Shown here piece after piece: positions 16,874 to 25,993 of a DNA stretch of 64,000 nt; positions within the stretch are counted from its first letter, which is position 1; each line of letters opens with the position of its first letter. Source of the stretch: Methylobacterium longum (GTDB lineage: Bacteria; Pseudomonadota; Alphaproteobacteria; Rhizobiales; Beijerinckiaceae). Position numbers and translations under genes: made by a program. The stretch is from NCBI RefSeq assembly GCF_022179385.1, contig NZ_BPQS01000021.1:1-64000 (forward strand). The letters are read 5' to 3'. The notes below the pieces were generated by a model. The model worked only from the letters and a program-made list of their open reading frames with translations, searched no databases and was not told where the DNA came from.

Positions 16874-17119
16874 TTACTTGCCGAACCGCCCGAGCAGGTT
16901 GGGGGCGTAGGCGAGGCAGAGCGCCTGGGCGAGGTAGGCGCCCTGGAACGTCGCGTTCATCTCGAAGCAGCGCTTCAGGACCTTCGCGAAGGGCCGGGCA
17001 TGGACGGCGCCCTCGATTCCCACGGCCACGGCCAGGATCATCGCGATCGCGACGACGCTGTACCAGTTGAGCCAGCGGGCCGTGACCAGTCCTATGGCCG
17101 CGATCAAGATGAAAACCAT
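16874..17119 (-). CDS. Small membrane protein (81 aa)
   Basis: The ATG at 17119 is preceded by GGGGGAGGG, a strong ribosome site. Two hydrophobic segments are visible at residues ~2-13 and ~18-37 (VFILIAAIGLVTA and YSVVAIAMILAVAVGI). They are followed by a less hydrophobic C-terminal half that includes LKRCFEMNATFQGAYLAQAL. This suggests a two-span inner-membrane protein. I do not recognise the family. It lies upstream of the 57-aa and 45-aa genes on the same strand, with 97 bp between. Confidence 0.6.
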   Translation of the reverse strand: MVFILIAAIGLVTARWLNWYSVVAIAMILAVAVGIEGAVHARPFAKVLKRCFEMNATFQGAYLAQALCLAYAPNLLGRFGK

Positions 17120-17160
17120 ATCCCTCCCCCGTCGCCGCTTTTGATTTGTTTCCGAGTTGT

Positions 17161-17171
17161 TACTTACGCAG
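17161..17171 (-). promoter_or_regulatory. Shared element CTGCGTAAGTA, copy 2
   Basis: This is identical to the element at 16795-16805 and lies 42 bases upstream of the 81-aa gene start, in a locally AT-richer stretch that could hold its promoter. Confidence 0.35.
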
Positions 17172-17952
17172 TTTGATAGGATCTGGGAAGAGGCAAAGGC
17201 CCGTGCTGCATGTTGTGCCGCAGCCGCTCTCTCGATTATTGCAGTGCATCATTCAGCTCAGGGGCAGCAGAGAGCCGCAGTACGAGAATGATATTGGCAA
17301 CGAAGAACTAAGTAAGGTGGCGCTGATACGGACGAACAGGGTGGAAGACGGTGACGATGCTGTGAGGCATCGCAGCGCGCTGCGACGTAATATAAATCCA
17401 CTCTGCGGCGCGGAGGAATCCTTCGCGACGGTGGCACAACATACGTGACGAGCGCGGACCGGGCGGTTTGCTTTGCCGGGAAGCAGTGCCTCCGTCGAAC
17501 TGGCCGCCCGATGCCGGGATGAATGCGGCCCCGCATGCGCGATGATCTGGTTCTGGATCGACGATCGTGCCGGATCGGATATCCATCCGCCGCGCTCTCG
17601 GCGCGCAAACCTGATGCGGCCGTCGCAGCGACTTCGGGGCGGCCCGCCGAGAAGTCTTCTTCCGTGCGGGGATTGGTTTGCCGCAGTGCGGTGCCCCGGG
17701 TCCGATGACGTTGTCATCGGGGCTGGACCAGACAGCTTGATCACCCGACGGTCGGTCGTGGCGGTGACTGTCCGAACGCCGATCCACGCGGGCGCGTTAC
17801 ACCGGGCGCCGCCGCGTCGTCCTCCGGCGGGCGAAGGGCCGGAAGGCGCTTCGGGCCCGGCTCCGAATCACGGTGGGAACAAGGGGGGAGCGCTCCCCGC
17901 AGCCGCGGCTCACGCGTATTGATAGCCTCGTCCGATCGTGCGAGGGCATCCC
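17172..17952. other. Gene-poor region with no recognisable gene
   Basis: Frames on both strands are Arg/Ser/Pro-rich, have no family motif and lack ribosome sites. I see no transposase motif, tRNA or strong hairpin. The left part is less GC-rich than the surroundings. It could be decayed DNA, a regulatory region for the kinase downstream, or hold an RNA that cannot be recognised by eye. Confidence 0.4.
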
Positions 17953-18147
17953 ATGCCCATGACGTCCGTCCCCTGCGCCCCTCGCACCCGGGAGCTGGAA
18001 CCCGCCGACGCGACCCGGGTCGCCTCGGGGTGCCGCACGGGAGCCAGCGGCCCCGTCGGCCTGACCCCGGGCCGCGGGTGGGATCGCCGGGGGCTCGGAG
18101 CGCGGGCGGCCGCGGAAGGACCGCTGACCGCGCGCGGTCCGGTCTAG
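17953..18147 (+). CDS. Possible 64-aa upstream ORF before the hybrid kinase
   Basis: The ATG at 17953 follows GAGGG at a normal distance, and the frame ends 6 bases before the kinase start. The product is Arg/Gly/Pro-rich and unlike any family I know, so it may be a chance frame. If translated, it could couple translation to the kinase, whose own ribosome site is weak. Confidence 0.2.
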   Translation: MPMTSVPCAPRTRELEPADATRVASGCRTGASGPVGLTPGRGWDRRGLGARAAAEGPLTARGPV

Positions 18148-18153
18148 CGGGTC

Positions 18154-21141
18154 ATGACCCCGATCCTGACCCCTGACGCCGTCGCCGATCCGGGCCGGCT
18201 CGCCGCCCTCGCCGCGCACGACATCCTGGACAGCGGGTCCGAGGACACCTTCGACGACATCGTGCGCCTGGCCACGCGCCTGTGCGCCGCGCCCATCGCC
18301 CTCATCAGCCTCGTGGCGGCCGACCGGCAATGGTTCAAGGCGCGGATCGGGTTCCCACCGCGCGAGACGGATCTCGGCGCCTCGGTCTGCAGGTTCGTGC
18401 TGACCGAGCCCGACCTCCTCGTCATCCCGGACCTCGCCGCCGACCCCCGGACCGCGGCGAACCCGCTGGTCGCGCAGGCGCAGGGCCTGCGCTTCTACGC
18501 CGGCGTGCCGCTGCGGACGCTGGAGGGCGCGGTCCTCGGCTCCCTCTGCGTGATCGACCGCGTGCCCCGTCCCGAAGGGCTCACGGCCGGGCAGGCGGAC
18601 GACCTGCGGGCGCTCGGTCGGCAGGTCTGCACCCTCCTGGGGATGCGGCGGACCCGCGCCGGGGAGCACGGGGCCGCCAAGGCCCTGGCGAATGCCGAGG
18701 GGCGCCTGCGCCAGGCCCAGGAGGCCGGCGGCGTCGGGCTGTTCACCATCGACCTCGCCGACAACGTGCTCACGCCGACCCCGGAATTCTGCCGCCTCTA
18801 CGGGCTCCCGGAGGCGCAGGCCTATGCCTCGACGGCCTTCGAAGGGCTGATCATCCCCGAGGACCGGCACCTGATCTCCACGGCCGAGACCCGGCGCCGG
18901 GGCGATCCGCCCCGGGACGTCGAGTATCGCATCCGCCGTCCGGATATCGGCGCCCTGCGCTGGATCGCCCGCAAGGGCGAGATCGAGCGCGACCCCTCCG
19001 GCCGGCCGGTGCGGTTCTCCGGGGTGGCGCGCGACGTCACCGAACAGCGCCGGACCCGCGACGCCCTCGCGCGCAGCGACGAGCGCTTCCGGACGATCCT
19101 GGAGACCATCGAGGCGGCCTTCGCCATCGTCGAGGTCAAGTTCGACGCCGACGACCGGCCGGTCGACTACCGCTTCCTCGAGGCCAATCCCGCCTTCGAG
19201 CGCGAGGCCGGCGTCAACCTGCGGGGCAAGTGGGTCACCGAGTTCGCCCCCGACCTGGAGCCCTTCTGGTTCGAGACCTACGGGCGCGTCGCCAAGACCC
19301 GGGAGCCCGCCACCTTCGAGAGCTACGCGAAGGCGTTCGCGCGCTGGTTCGACGTCCGGGCCGTCCCCGTCGGCGACCCGGCCGAGCGGCAGATCGCCAT
19401 CATCTTCAACGACGTCACCGGGCGGCGGACCGCGGAGGAGCGCCTGCGGGTGAGCGAGGCGCTGGCGCGCGCCAACGTGGAGCGCGTTCAGCTCGCCCTG
19501 GCGGCCGGCGCGATCATCGGCACCTGGCACTGGGACCTGCCGACCGACCGCTTCTCCGTGGACGAGGCCTTCGCCCGCGCCTTCGACCTCGACCCGACCC
19601 TCGGCCGGGACGGCATCCCGCTGGCCCAGATCGTCGCGACCGTGCATCCCGACGACCAGGGGGGGCTGGCCAGCGCCATCGCCGAGGCCATCGCCCGAGG
19701 CGGCGCCTATGCCCACCAGTACCGGACGCGGCGCGCGGACGGGAAGTACTACTGGCTGGAGGCGAACGGCCGGGTCGACCACGGTCCGGACGGCACGCCC
19801 CTGCGCTTCCCCGGCGTCCTCATCGACGTCGAGGAACGGCGCGCCATCGCGGCCGAGCGCGACCGGGCGGCCGCGGAGCTGCGCGCCCTCAACGAGACCC
19901 TGGAGCAGCGCGTCGCCGCCCGGACGGCGGAGCTGATGCAGGCCGAGGAGGCCCTGCGCCAGGCGCAGAAGATGGAGGCGGTGGGCCAGCTCACCGGCGG
20001 GCTCGCCCACGACTTCAACAACTTGCTCGCCGGCATCTCCGGGAGCCTGGAGCTGATGCAGGCCCGGATGGCGCAGGGCCGTTTCGGCGACCTCGACCGC
20101 TACATGACGGTGGCCCAGGGCGCGGCCAAGCGCGCCGCCGCGCTCACCCACCGCCTGCTCGCCTTCTCGCGCCGCCAGACGCTCGATCCCAAGCCGACCA
20201 ACGTCAACCGCCTCGTGGTGGACATGGAGGAGCTGATCCGGCGCACCATCGGTCCGGCGATCGCGCTGGAGGTGGTCGGCGCCGCCGGCCTGTGGCCCGC
20301 TCTGATCGATCCGGGTCAGCTCGAGAACGCGCTGCTCAACCTCTGCATCAACGCCCGCGACGCCATGCCGGACGGCGGCCGCATCACGATCGAGACGGCC
20401 AACACGTGGCTCGACCGCCCGGCCGCGATCAAGCACGAGGTCCCCGAGGGCCAGTACCTCTCGCTCTGCGTGACCGACACCGGCACCGGCATGCCCCCCG
20501 AGGTGGTCGCCCGGGTGTTCGAGCCGTTCTTCACCACCAAGCCGATCGGCCAGGGCACCGGCCTCGGCCTCTCGATGATCTACGGCTTCGCCCGGCAGTC
20601 GGGCGGGCAGGTGCGGATCTACTCGGAGGTCGGCCAGGGCACGACCGTCTGCCTCTACCTGCCGCGCCACGACGGCGAGAGCGACCCGGACGACCCCGTG
20701 GGCACGCTCACCGAGGCGGCGCGCGCCGTGCAGGGCGAGACGGTCCTGATCGTGGACGACGAGCCGTCCGTGCGGATGCTGGTCACCGAGGTGCTGGAGG
20801 ATCTCGGCTACACGGCGATCGAGGCCGCCGACAGCGTCGCCGGGCTGAAGGTGCTGCAATCGGACGTGCGCATCGACCTCCTGGTGACGGATGTCGGCCT
20901 GCCGGGCGGCATGAACGGCCGGCAGATCGCCGATGCCGGCCGCGCCCGGCGTCCCGGCCTCAAGGTCCTGTTCATCACCGGCTACGCTGAGAACGCGGCG
21001 GTGGGAAGCGGGCAGCTCGATCCCGGCATGCAGGTGCTGACGAAGCCCTTCGCCATGGAGGCGCTCGCCGGGCGGATCCGGGACCTCATCCACGTCGCGG
21101 CGCCCCCGCAGGGGGGCGAACCGGGCTCGGGGACGCGCTGA
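18154..21141 (+). CDS. GAF-PAS hybrid histidine kinase with C-terminal receiver
   Basis: 995 aa, no membrane span, so probably a cytoplasmic sensor. Approximate order: GAF 25-165 (DTFDDIVRLATRLC, FYAGVPLRT), PAS 185-305, PAS 310-430, PAS 445-565 (the last two with PAC-like ends), coiled linker 570-600, HisKA with GGLAHDFNNLL at ~610-675, HATPase 715-835 (N box NLCINARDAMPDGG, G boxes DTGTGMPP and GQGTGLGLS), receiver 865-985 with phospho-acceptor in LLVTDVGLPGG. The HDFNN-type kinase core often phosphorylates its own receiver. The ATG at 18154 has no strong ribosome site. It converges with the broken hydrolase gene. The signal is unknown. Confidence 0.92.
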   Translation: MTPILTPDAVADPGRLAALAAHDILDSGSEDTFDDIVRLATRLCAAPIALISLVAADRQWFKARIGFPPRETDLGASVCRFVLTEPDLLVIPDLAADPRTAANPLVAQAQGLRFYAGVPLRTLEGAVLGSLCVIDRVPRPEGLTAGQADDLRALGRQVCTLLGMRRTRAGEHGAAKALANAEGRLRQAQEAGGVGLFTIDLADNVLTPTPEFCRLYGLPEAQAYASTAFEGLIIPEDRHLISTAETRRRGDPPRDVEYRIRRPDIGALRWIARKGEIERDPSGRPVRFSGVARDVTEQRRTRDALARSDERFRTILETIEAAFAIVEVKFDADDRPVDYRFLEANPAFEREAGVNLRGKWVTEFAPDLEPFWFETYGRVAKTREPATFESYAKAFARWFDVRAVPVGDPAERQIAIIFNDVTGRRTAEERLRVSEALARANVERVQLALAAGAIIGTWHWDLPTDRFSVDEAFARAFDLDPTLGRDGIPLAQIVATVHPDDQGGLASAIAEAIARGGAYAHQYRTRRADGKYYWLEANGRVDHGPDGTPLRFPGVLIDVEERRAIAAERDRAAAELRALNETLEQRVAARTAELMQAEEALRQAQKMEAVGQLTGGLAHDFNNLLAGISGSLELMQARMAQGRFGDLDRYMTVAQGAAKRAAALTHRLLAFSRRQTLDPKPTNVNRLVVDMEELIRRTIGPAIALEVVGAAGLWPALIDPGQLENALLNLCINARDAMPDGGRITIETANTWLDRPAAIKHEVPEGQYLSLCVTDTGTGMPPEVVARVFEPFFTTKPIGQGTGLGLSMIYGFARQSGGQVRIYSEVGQGTTVCLYLPRHDGESDPDDPVGTLTEAARAVQGETVLIVDDEPSVRMLVTEVLEDLGYTAIEAADSVAGLKVLQSDVRIDLLVTDVGLPGGMNGRQIADAGRARRPGLKVLFITGYAENAAVGSGQLDPGMQVLTKPFAMEALAGRIRDLIHVAAPPQGGEPGSGTR

Positions 21142-21145
21142 GGCC

Positions 21146-21193
21146 GCGACCCGGTCCAAGATCCGGTCCGCGACCCGATCCAAGACCCGGTCC
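21146..21193. repeat. Two 24-bp direct repeats after the kinase gene
   Basis: Two copies of a 24-bp unit (GCGACCCGGTCCAAGA plus 8 more bases, two differences between copies) lie head to tail just after the kinase stop, followed by a partial third copy. The rest of the 21142-21464 spacer between convergent genes shows no gene. Confidence 0.7.
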
Positions 21194-21464
21194 GCGACCG
21201 CCGGCGGTCGACCCGTCGGGGGGCGCCGAAACTAAGGACCGGGAGCCGCGCCCGCGTGGCGCACATCCGTGCAGCACACGAGTGCAGCGCGCGCTACACG
21301 ACACCGCCCTGCGGCAGGCTGATCGGGGGCTTCCGCCCGTCCCCCTCGGCCCGAGGTGGCCGCGCGGCGGCCTCTTGGGATGAGTCGGGATGAGGACGTG
21401 GGATTGGAGGACCGCCCCCGGCCGCCCCGGCCCCGTGTCGTGGACCGTGGCTCTCGGCGCGGCT

Positions 21465-22588
21465 CTAGTTCAGCGCCTGCGGGTCCGCCTCCGTGAGGAA
21501 GGCGCCGACCTCGTGGAGGAACTGCATGCGGTTCTTCTCCATCATCACCGTGTGGGTGCCCTCCCCCAGCTCGACGAAGCGCTTGTAGGGGGCGTGCGTC
21601 AGCTTGGTGAAGTATTCCTGCGCCTGGTAGCTCGGCAGGTCGGCGTCCCACTCGGCGTGGATGATCAGCACCGGCACGCGGATCTCGCCCGGGTCGTAGA
21701 GCGGCTTGCCCGCCGCCCAGTAGGCGTCCTTGTCGGCGACCGTGCCGTTCGGCGCCCGCAGGACCGGCGGCGACTGCTTCGCCCCGACTTGGTCCGTGGC
21801 GAAGGTCGCGTCGGCCCATTGCTCGAACCACCCCGCCGGGATCAGGTCGGCCTTCTTGTCCTCGGGCACCCCGTCAGCCAGCGCGCCCGGGCGCTGTCCC
21901 GACTGACGCTGCGATAGGCCCCCACGGGCCCGCCACCGCCGATCAGGCCGGGCGTGCGCGCCAGCCATTGCGGCGCGTAGAGGACGAGGCGGTTGACCGT
22001 GTCGTTGTGGGTGCTGGTGTAGAGCCCCATGGTGGAGGTCCCCCAGGACCAGCCCATCAGGTCGATCTTCTCGACGTTGCGCCGCTTCCGGATGAAGTCG
22101 ACGACCTGCCCCACCACCTTGGCGGCGTCCGGCGTGCGTATCAGCGGCGGGTTGTCGGCGGGCGGCGCGTCCATGGCGGCCGGGCGCCCGGACAGGCCGT
22201 AGCCCGGCAGGTCGATGCAGTACACGTCGAAGCCGAGGCCCGCGAGGTAGTCCATCGCCGACAGCCCGCCGAGCGGCAGGTCGAAGGCCGTCGAGGACGG
22301 GTAGGTGGAGCCGTGCACGTAGAGCAGGATCCGGTCCCCCGGGAACCGGTCCGTGCCGGCCGGGCGCTTGTTGCGCACGTAGATCTCGACCCCGGGCTCG
22401 CTCCAAGGCAGGCGGAACTCCTCCGTCGCCAGCCGGGCGGCCGGGGCCGCGGTGGCCGGGGCCGCGATGGCCGATGCCGTGGCCGCGACCGCCGCCCCTG
22501 CGGCGAGCGCCCCGACCAGCTCGCGCCGGGCGAGGCCCCGGCCCGGCCGCGCCCCGTTCGGATCCGTCCGCATTGGTCTGTCCGCCAT
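21465..22588 (-). pseudogene. Alpha/beta hydrolase split by a one-base deletion
   Basis: The gene starts at the ATG at 22588 with GGAGGA upstream, and the intact product would be ~374 aa. The N-terminus carries a Tat-like signal (LARRELVGALAAGAAVAA). The nucleophile elbow is GWSWG, after LLYVHGSTYPSS (oxyanion region). The frame then stops soon after RARWLTG, while the next frame continues at once with VPEDKKADLIPAGWFEQW and supplies the catalytic Asp (EWDADLPS) and His (GEGTHTVMM). Adding one base to the C4 run at 21869-21872 (G4 on the coding strand) joins the halves perfectly. This is either a real frameshift or a sequencing error in the homopolymer. As read, the protein lacks its catalytic acid and His. 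Confidence 0.8.
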
Positions 22589-22807
22589 GATGTCCTCCGG
22601 CCCGCCTTGTCGGGCGGCTCGTTCGATAGAACCGGCGGGCGCCGGCCGGCGCAACGCCCCGCGGCGCGGACCAGCGGACAGGAGGCGGCTTCCGTCGCCC
22701 GATCCGGCGGAAACCCCGTGAAAAAAGCCCGCCCCCGTCGCCGGGGGCTGGTGACGCCGCGCCCGCGGACGGGCATTGAGGCGGGAAATCCCGGGAGACG
22801 CCCGCTC

Positions 22808-24442
22808 ATGACGACTCCGACCCGCGTCGCGACCACGCCCTTCCCCGACCAGAAGCCGGGCACGTCCGGCCTGCGCAAGAAGGTGCCGGTGTTCCGGCAG
22901 CCGAACTACGTCGAGAACTTCGTCCAGGCGATCTTCGACACCCTGCCCGACAGGGACGGCGCGACCCTGGTGCTGGGCGGCGACGGCCGGTTCCTCAACC
23001 GCGAGGTCGTGCAGAAGACCCTGCGCCTCGCCGCCGGCAACGGCTTCGGCCGGGTCCTGGTCGGGCGCGGCGGCCTGCTCTCGACGCCGGCCGCCTCCTG
23101 CGTGATCCGGAAATCGAAGGCGCTCGGCGGCATCGTCCTGTCGGCGAGCCACAACCCGGGCGGGCCGGACGGCGATTTCGGCATCAAGTTCAACGCCGCC
23201 AACGGCGGCCCGGCGCCCGAATCCGTCACCGACGCGATCTTCGCGCGCGCCAAGGCGCTGACGGAGTACCGCCTCGTGGAGGCCCCGGACCTCGACCTCG
23301 ACCGGCTCGGCGACACCCGCCTCGGCGCCATGACGGTGACGGTGATCGACCCGGTGGCCGACTACGCCGAGCTGATGCGCACGCTCATCGACTTCGACGC
23401 GGTGTCGCGCCTGTTCGCCTCCGGCTTCCGGATGCGCTTCGACGCCATGAGCGCGGTGACCGGCCCCTACGCGACGGCGATCCTCGAAGGGATGCTGGGC
23501 GCGCCCGCCGGCACGGTGGTCAACGCGGTCCCGAAGGAGGATTTCGGCGGCCACCACCCGGATCCCAATCCGGTCCATTGCCACGACCTGTTCGACCTGA
23601 TGCAGGGGCCGGACGCGCCGGATTTCGGCGCCGCCTCGGACGGCGACGGCGACCGCAACATGATCGTGGCCCCGGGGCTGTTCGTGACGCCGAGCGACAG
23701 CCTCGCCCTGCTGGCCGCTCACGCCCATCGGGCACCGGGCTACGCGGGCGGGCTCTCGGGGGTCGCCCGCTCCATGCCGACGAGCCGCGCCGCTGACCGG
23801 GTCGCGGCCGCCCTCGGCATCAAGGCCTACGAGACGCCCACCGGCTGGAAGTTCTTCGGCAACCTGCTGGATGCGGGCCTCATCACCCTCTGCGGCGAGG
23901 AGAGCGCCGGCACCGGCTCGAACCACGTCCGCGAGAAGGACGGGCTCTGGGCGGTGCTGCTCTGGCTCAACATCCTGGCGGCCACCGGCGAGCGCGCCGA
24001 CGCCCTGGTGCGGGCGCATTGGCGCACCCACGGACGCGACTACTACGCGCGCCACGACTACGAGGAGGTGGATTCGGACGCCGCCAACGGCCTAATGGAC
24101 GCGCTGCGCGAGAAGCTCGCCGGGCTGCCGGGTACGCGGATCGGCGACCTCACGGTGTCGACCGCCGACGAGTTCGCCTACCGCGATCCGGTGGACGGCT
24201 CGCTCACCGAGCGCCAGGGCATCCGCATCGGCTTCGCCGAGGACGCGCGGGCGGTGTTCCGCCTCTCGGGCACGGGCACCGCCGGGGCGACGCTGCGGGT
24301 CTACCTGGAGCGCTACGAGAACGCGCCGGACCGGCTCGACCGGCCCGTGGCCGAGGTTCTGGCCCCGGTGGCGGCCGCCGCCGGCGCGATCGCCGAGATC
24401 GCGCCGCGGACCGGCCGGGCCGAGCCGAGCGTCGTGACCTGA
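22808..24442 (+). CDS. pgm: Phosphoglucomutase (alpha-D-glucose 1,6-phosphomutase)
   Basis: 544 aa, the usual length of the eukaryote-like PGM found in proteobacteria. It interconverts glucose-1-phosphate and glucose-6-phosphate, linking glycolysis with glycogen and with sugar nucleotides for envelope glycans. KPGTSGLRKK is the N-terminal substrate motif, LSASHNPGG holds the phospho-Ser, DGDGDRNM is the metal loop, GEESAG the sugar-binding loop, and FRLSGTGTAGATLRVY the phosphate-binding loop. The ATG at 22808 is preceded by GGGAGA. It diverges from the hydrolase gene. Confidence 0.96.
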   Translation: MTTPTRVATTPFPDQKPGTSGLRKKVPVFRQPNYVENFVQAIFDTLPDRDGATLVLGGDGRFLNREVVQKTLRLAAGNGFGRVLVGRGGLLSTPAASCVIRKSKALGGIVLSASHNPGGPDGDFGIKFNAANGGPAPESVTDAIFARAKALTEYRLVEAPDLDLDRLGDTRLGAMTVTVIDPVADYAELMRTLIDFDAVSRLFASGFRMRFDAMSAVTGPYATAILEGMLGAPAGTVVNAVPKEDFGGHHPDPNPVHCHDLFDLMQGPDAPDFGAASDGDGDRNMIVAPGLFVTPSDSLALLAAHAHRAPGYAGGLSGVARSMPTSRAADRVAAALGIKAYETPTGWKFFGNLLDAGLITLCGEESAGTGSNHVREKDGLWAVLLWLNILAATGERADALVRAHWRTHGRDYYARHDYEEVDSDAANGLMDALREKLAGLPGTRIGDLTVSTADEFAYRDPVDGSLTERQGIRIGFAEDARAVFRLSGTGTAGATLRVYLERYENAPDRLDRPVAEVLAPVAAAAGAIAEIAPRTGRAEPSVVT

Positions 24443-24479
24443 GGAAGGCCGGGTGTGGGGGCGCTGCGCCAAGTCCTGA

Positions 24480-24549
24480 CGCCAGGTCCCTCACGCCGGG
24501 TCCCTCACGCCGGGTCCCTCACGCCGGGTCCCTCACGCCAGATCCTTCA
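24480..24549. repeat. Five tandem 14-bp repeats overlapping the 3' end of the GNAT gene
   Basis: The unit is CGCCGGGTCCCTCA, with five copies end to end; the middle three are identical and the outer two diverge slightly. The rightmost copies contain the last codons and stop of the minus-strand GNAT gene, so each unit repeats a TGA in that direction. It looks like replication slippage of the gene's own 3' end. Confidence 0.9.
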
Positions 24550-25087
24550 CCATGTGCACGGTGACGTCGTCGTCCCGGGGCCGGCCCGGTCCGTCGTAGG
24601 GCTCCTCCCGCTCCACCCGGTAGCCGAGGGCCCCGTAGAGGCGCAGGTTCGCCGTGTACTTCTTGTTGGTGTAGAGGCGCAGCCGCGCGAGCCCCGCCTC
24701 GGCCGCGAGGGCGTCCGCCCGCGCCATCAGCGCGACGCCGAAGCCCCGGCCCTGGAAGGCCGGGTGCACCGCCACGTTGACAACCAGCAGGTGGTCGACC
24801 TCCGCCTTCGTCTCGATCAGGCCCGCGAGATCCGAACCTGCGAGATCCGGGCCTGCGAGATCCGGGCCTGCGAGACCTGGGCCTGCGAGACCTGGGCCTG
24901 CGCGGTTCGGGCCAACGGGCAGCAGGTCGAAGCGGTGCTCGAGCACCGCCTGCGCGTAATCCGCCCGCATCGGGATCGGCAGCCGGCCGATCACCGGGAT
25001 CCACTTGGCGTAGGCTGCCGCCACCAGCGACCGGATCGCGTCCGCGTCCGCGGGCGCGCCGCGCCGGATCGTGGCTGGCTCGTCCAT
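24533..25087 (-). CDS. GNAT-family N-acetyltransferase with an inserted pentapeptide repeat
   Basis: 184 aa from the ATG at 25087, chosen because GGGAGG sits 4-5 bases upstream; an ATG 12 bases earlier overlaps that site. The acetyl-CoA motif is VNVAVHPAFQGRGFGVALM, followed by LRLYTNKKYTANLRLYGALGYRV, so the GNAT fold is sure. Between the early strands there is a run of about six AG(P/S)(D/G)L pentapeptides encoded by 15-bp repeats, absent from normal GNAT proteins. It lies before LIETKAEVDHLLVVNV, in a loop where it might be tolerated. The substrate is unknown. It converges with pgm. Confidence 0.88.
   Translation of the reverse strand: MDEPATIRRGAPADADAIRSLVAAAYAKWIPVIGRLPIPMRADYAQAVLEHRFDLLPVGPNRAGPGLAGPGLAGPDLAGPDLAGSDLAGLIETKAEVDHLLVVNVAVHPAFQGRGFGVALMARADALAAEAGLARLRLYTNKKYTANLRLYGALGYRVEREEPYDGPGRPRDDDVTVHMVKDLA
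24825..24914. repeat. 15-bp in-frame tandem repeat inside the GNAT gene
   Basis: The unit is GCGAGATCCGGGCCT with about six copies; two carry the variant GCGAGACCTGGGCCT and the last is degenerate. As 15 is a multiple of three, copy-number changes alter the protein by five residues without a frameshift. Confidence 0.92.
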
Positions 25088-25277
25088 CCGACCTCCCATG
25101 GTTGACCGCGGCGCCCCCGTCCCCTAAACACCCGGCCGTCGATGGGGCTCCGCACGGGGCCCCATCGCGTTTTCACGCGCACCCGTGGGCGGGATCCTCC
25201 CGCCCTGTCGTCCCGGACCTGAACGTCCGGGAAAAGGAGGGCGCGTTCCTCATTCTCGTCACGAGAGGACGCGAAAC

Positions 25278-25895
25278 ATGTCGAAGCGGATTCAGGCCAA
25301 GCACAAGCTCGACCGCCGCATGGGCCAGAACATCTGGGGCCGCCCGAAGAGCCCCGTCAACCGCCGCGAGTACGGCCCCGGCCAGCACGGCCAGCGCCGC
25401 AAGGGCAAGATGAGCGACTTCGGCACGCAGCTGCGCGCCAAGCAGAAGCTCAAGGGCTACTACGGCAACATCACCGAGAAGCAGTTCCGCCGCTACTACG
25501 CCGAGGCGATCCGCCTGCGCGGCGATTCCGGCGAGAACCTCGTCGGCCTGCTCGAGCGCCGCCTCGACGCCGTGGTCTACCGGGCGAAGTTCGTCGCGAC
25601 CCCGTTCGCGGCGCGCCAGTTCGTCAACCACGGGCACGTCAAGGTGAACGGCGTCCGCGTCAACATCCCGAGCTATCAGGTGAAGGCCGGCGACCTCATC
25701 GAGGTCAAGGAATCGTCCCGCCAGCTCGAGATCGTCATCGTGGCGACCCAGCTCTCCGAGCGCGACGTGCCGGACTACATCGAGGCCGACCACGCCAAGA
25801 TGACCGCCCGCGTCACCCGCATCCCCAGCCTGTCCGAGGTGCCCTACCCGGTGCAGATGGAGCCGAACCTCGTCATCGAGTTCTACTCCCGCTGA
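25278..25895 (+). CDS. rpsD: 30S ribosomal protein S4
   Basis: 205 aa from the ATG at 25278, giving the family N-terminus MSKRIQAKHKLDRRMGQNIWG. The S4 RNA-binding domain is at ~95-160 (RRLDAVVYRAKFVATPFAARQFVNHGHV), with the C-terminal VPYPVQMEPNLVIEFYSR typical of alphaproteobacteria. It nucleates assembly of the small subunit on 16S rRNA. It stands alone, with its own 180-bp upstream region and a strong terminator. Confidence 0.98.
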   Translation: MSKRIQAKHKLDRRMGQNIWGRPKSPVNRREYGPGQHGQRRKGKMSDFGTQLRAKQKLKGYYGNITEKQFRRYYAEAIRLRGDSGENLVGLLERRLDAVVYRAKFVATPFAARQFVNHGHVKVNGVRVNIPSYQVKAGDLIEVKESSRQLEIVIVATQLSERDVPDYIEADHAKMTARVTRIPSLSEVPYPVQMEPNLVIEFYSR

Positions 25896-25919
25896 GCTTG
25901 CATCGACGGCGACGTCGAT

Positions 25920-25949
25920 GAAGGGGCTGCCCGTTCGGGCGGCCCCTTC
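25920..25949 (+). terminator. Intrinsic terminator of rpsD
   Basis: GAAGGGGC and GCCCCTTC form an outer 8-bp stem around an inner GCCC/GGGC stem with a short loop, followed by GTGTTT. It lies 25 bases after the rpsD stop. Confidence 0.8.
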
Positions 25950-25993
25950 GTGTTTCCAGGGTACCGGCCCGGGACCGGGACGGCGCGAAGGCC

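Noticed and set aside
17253..17787. Possible transposase remnant on the minus strand
   Set aside because: No DDE-type motif, no inverted terminal repeats and no ribosome site; the similarity was only in composition.
17797..21183. A very long open frame on the minus strand across the hybrid kinase
   Set aside because: It is the antisense of the kinase, with an His/Arg/Gly/Asp-rich composition and no motifs; high GC makes such frames common here.
24480..24549. Possible CRISPR array
   Set aside because: The 14-bp units are directly adjacent without spacers and derive from the 3' end of a gene, so it is a simple tandem repeat.
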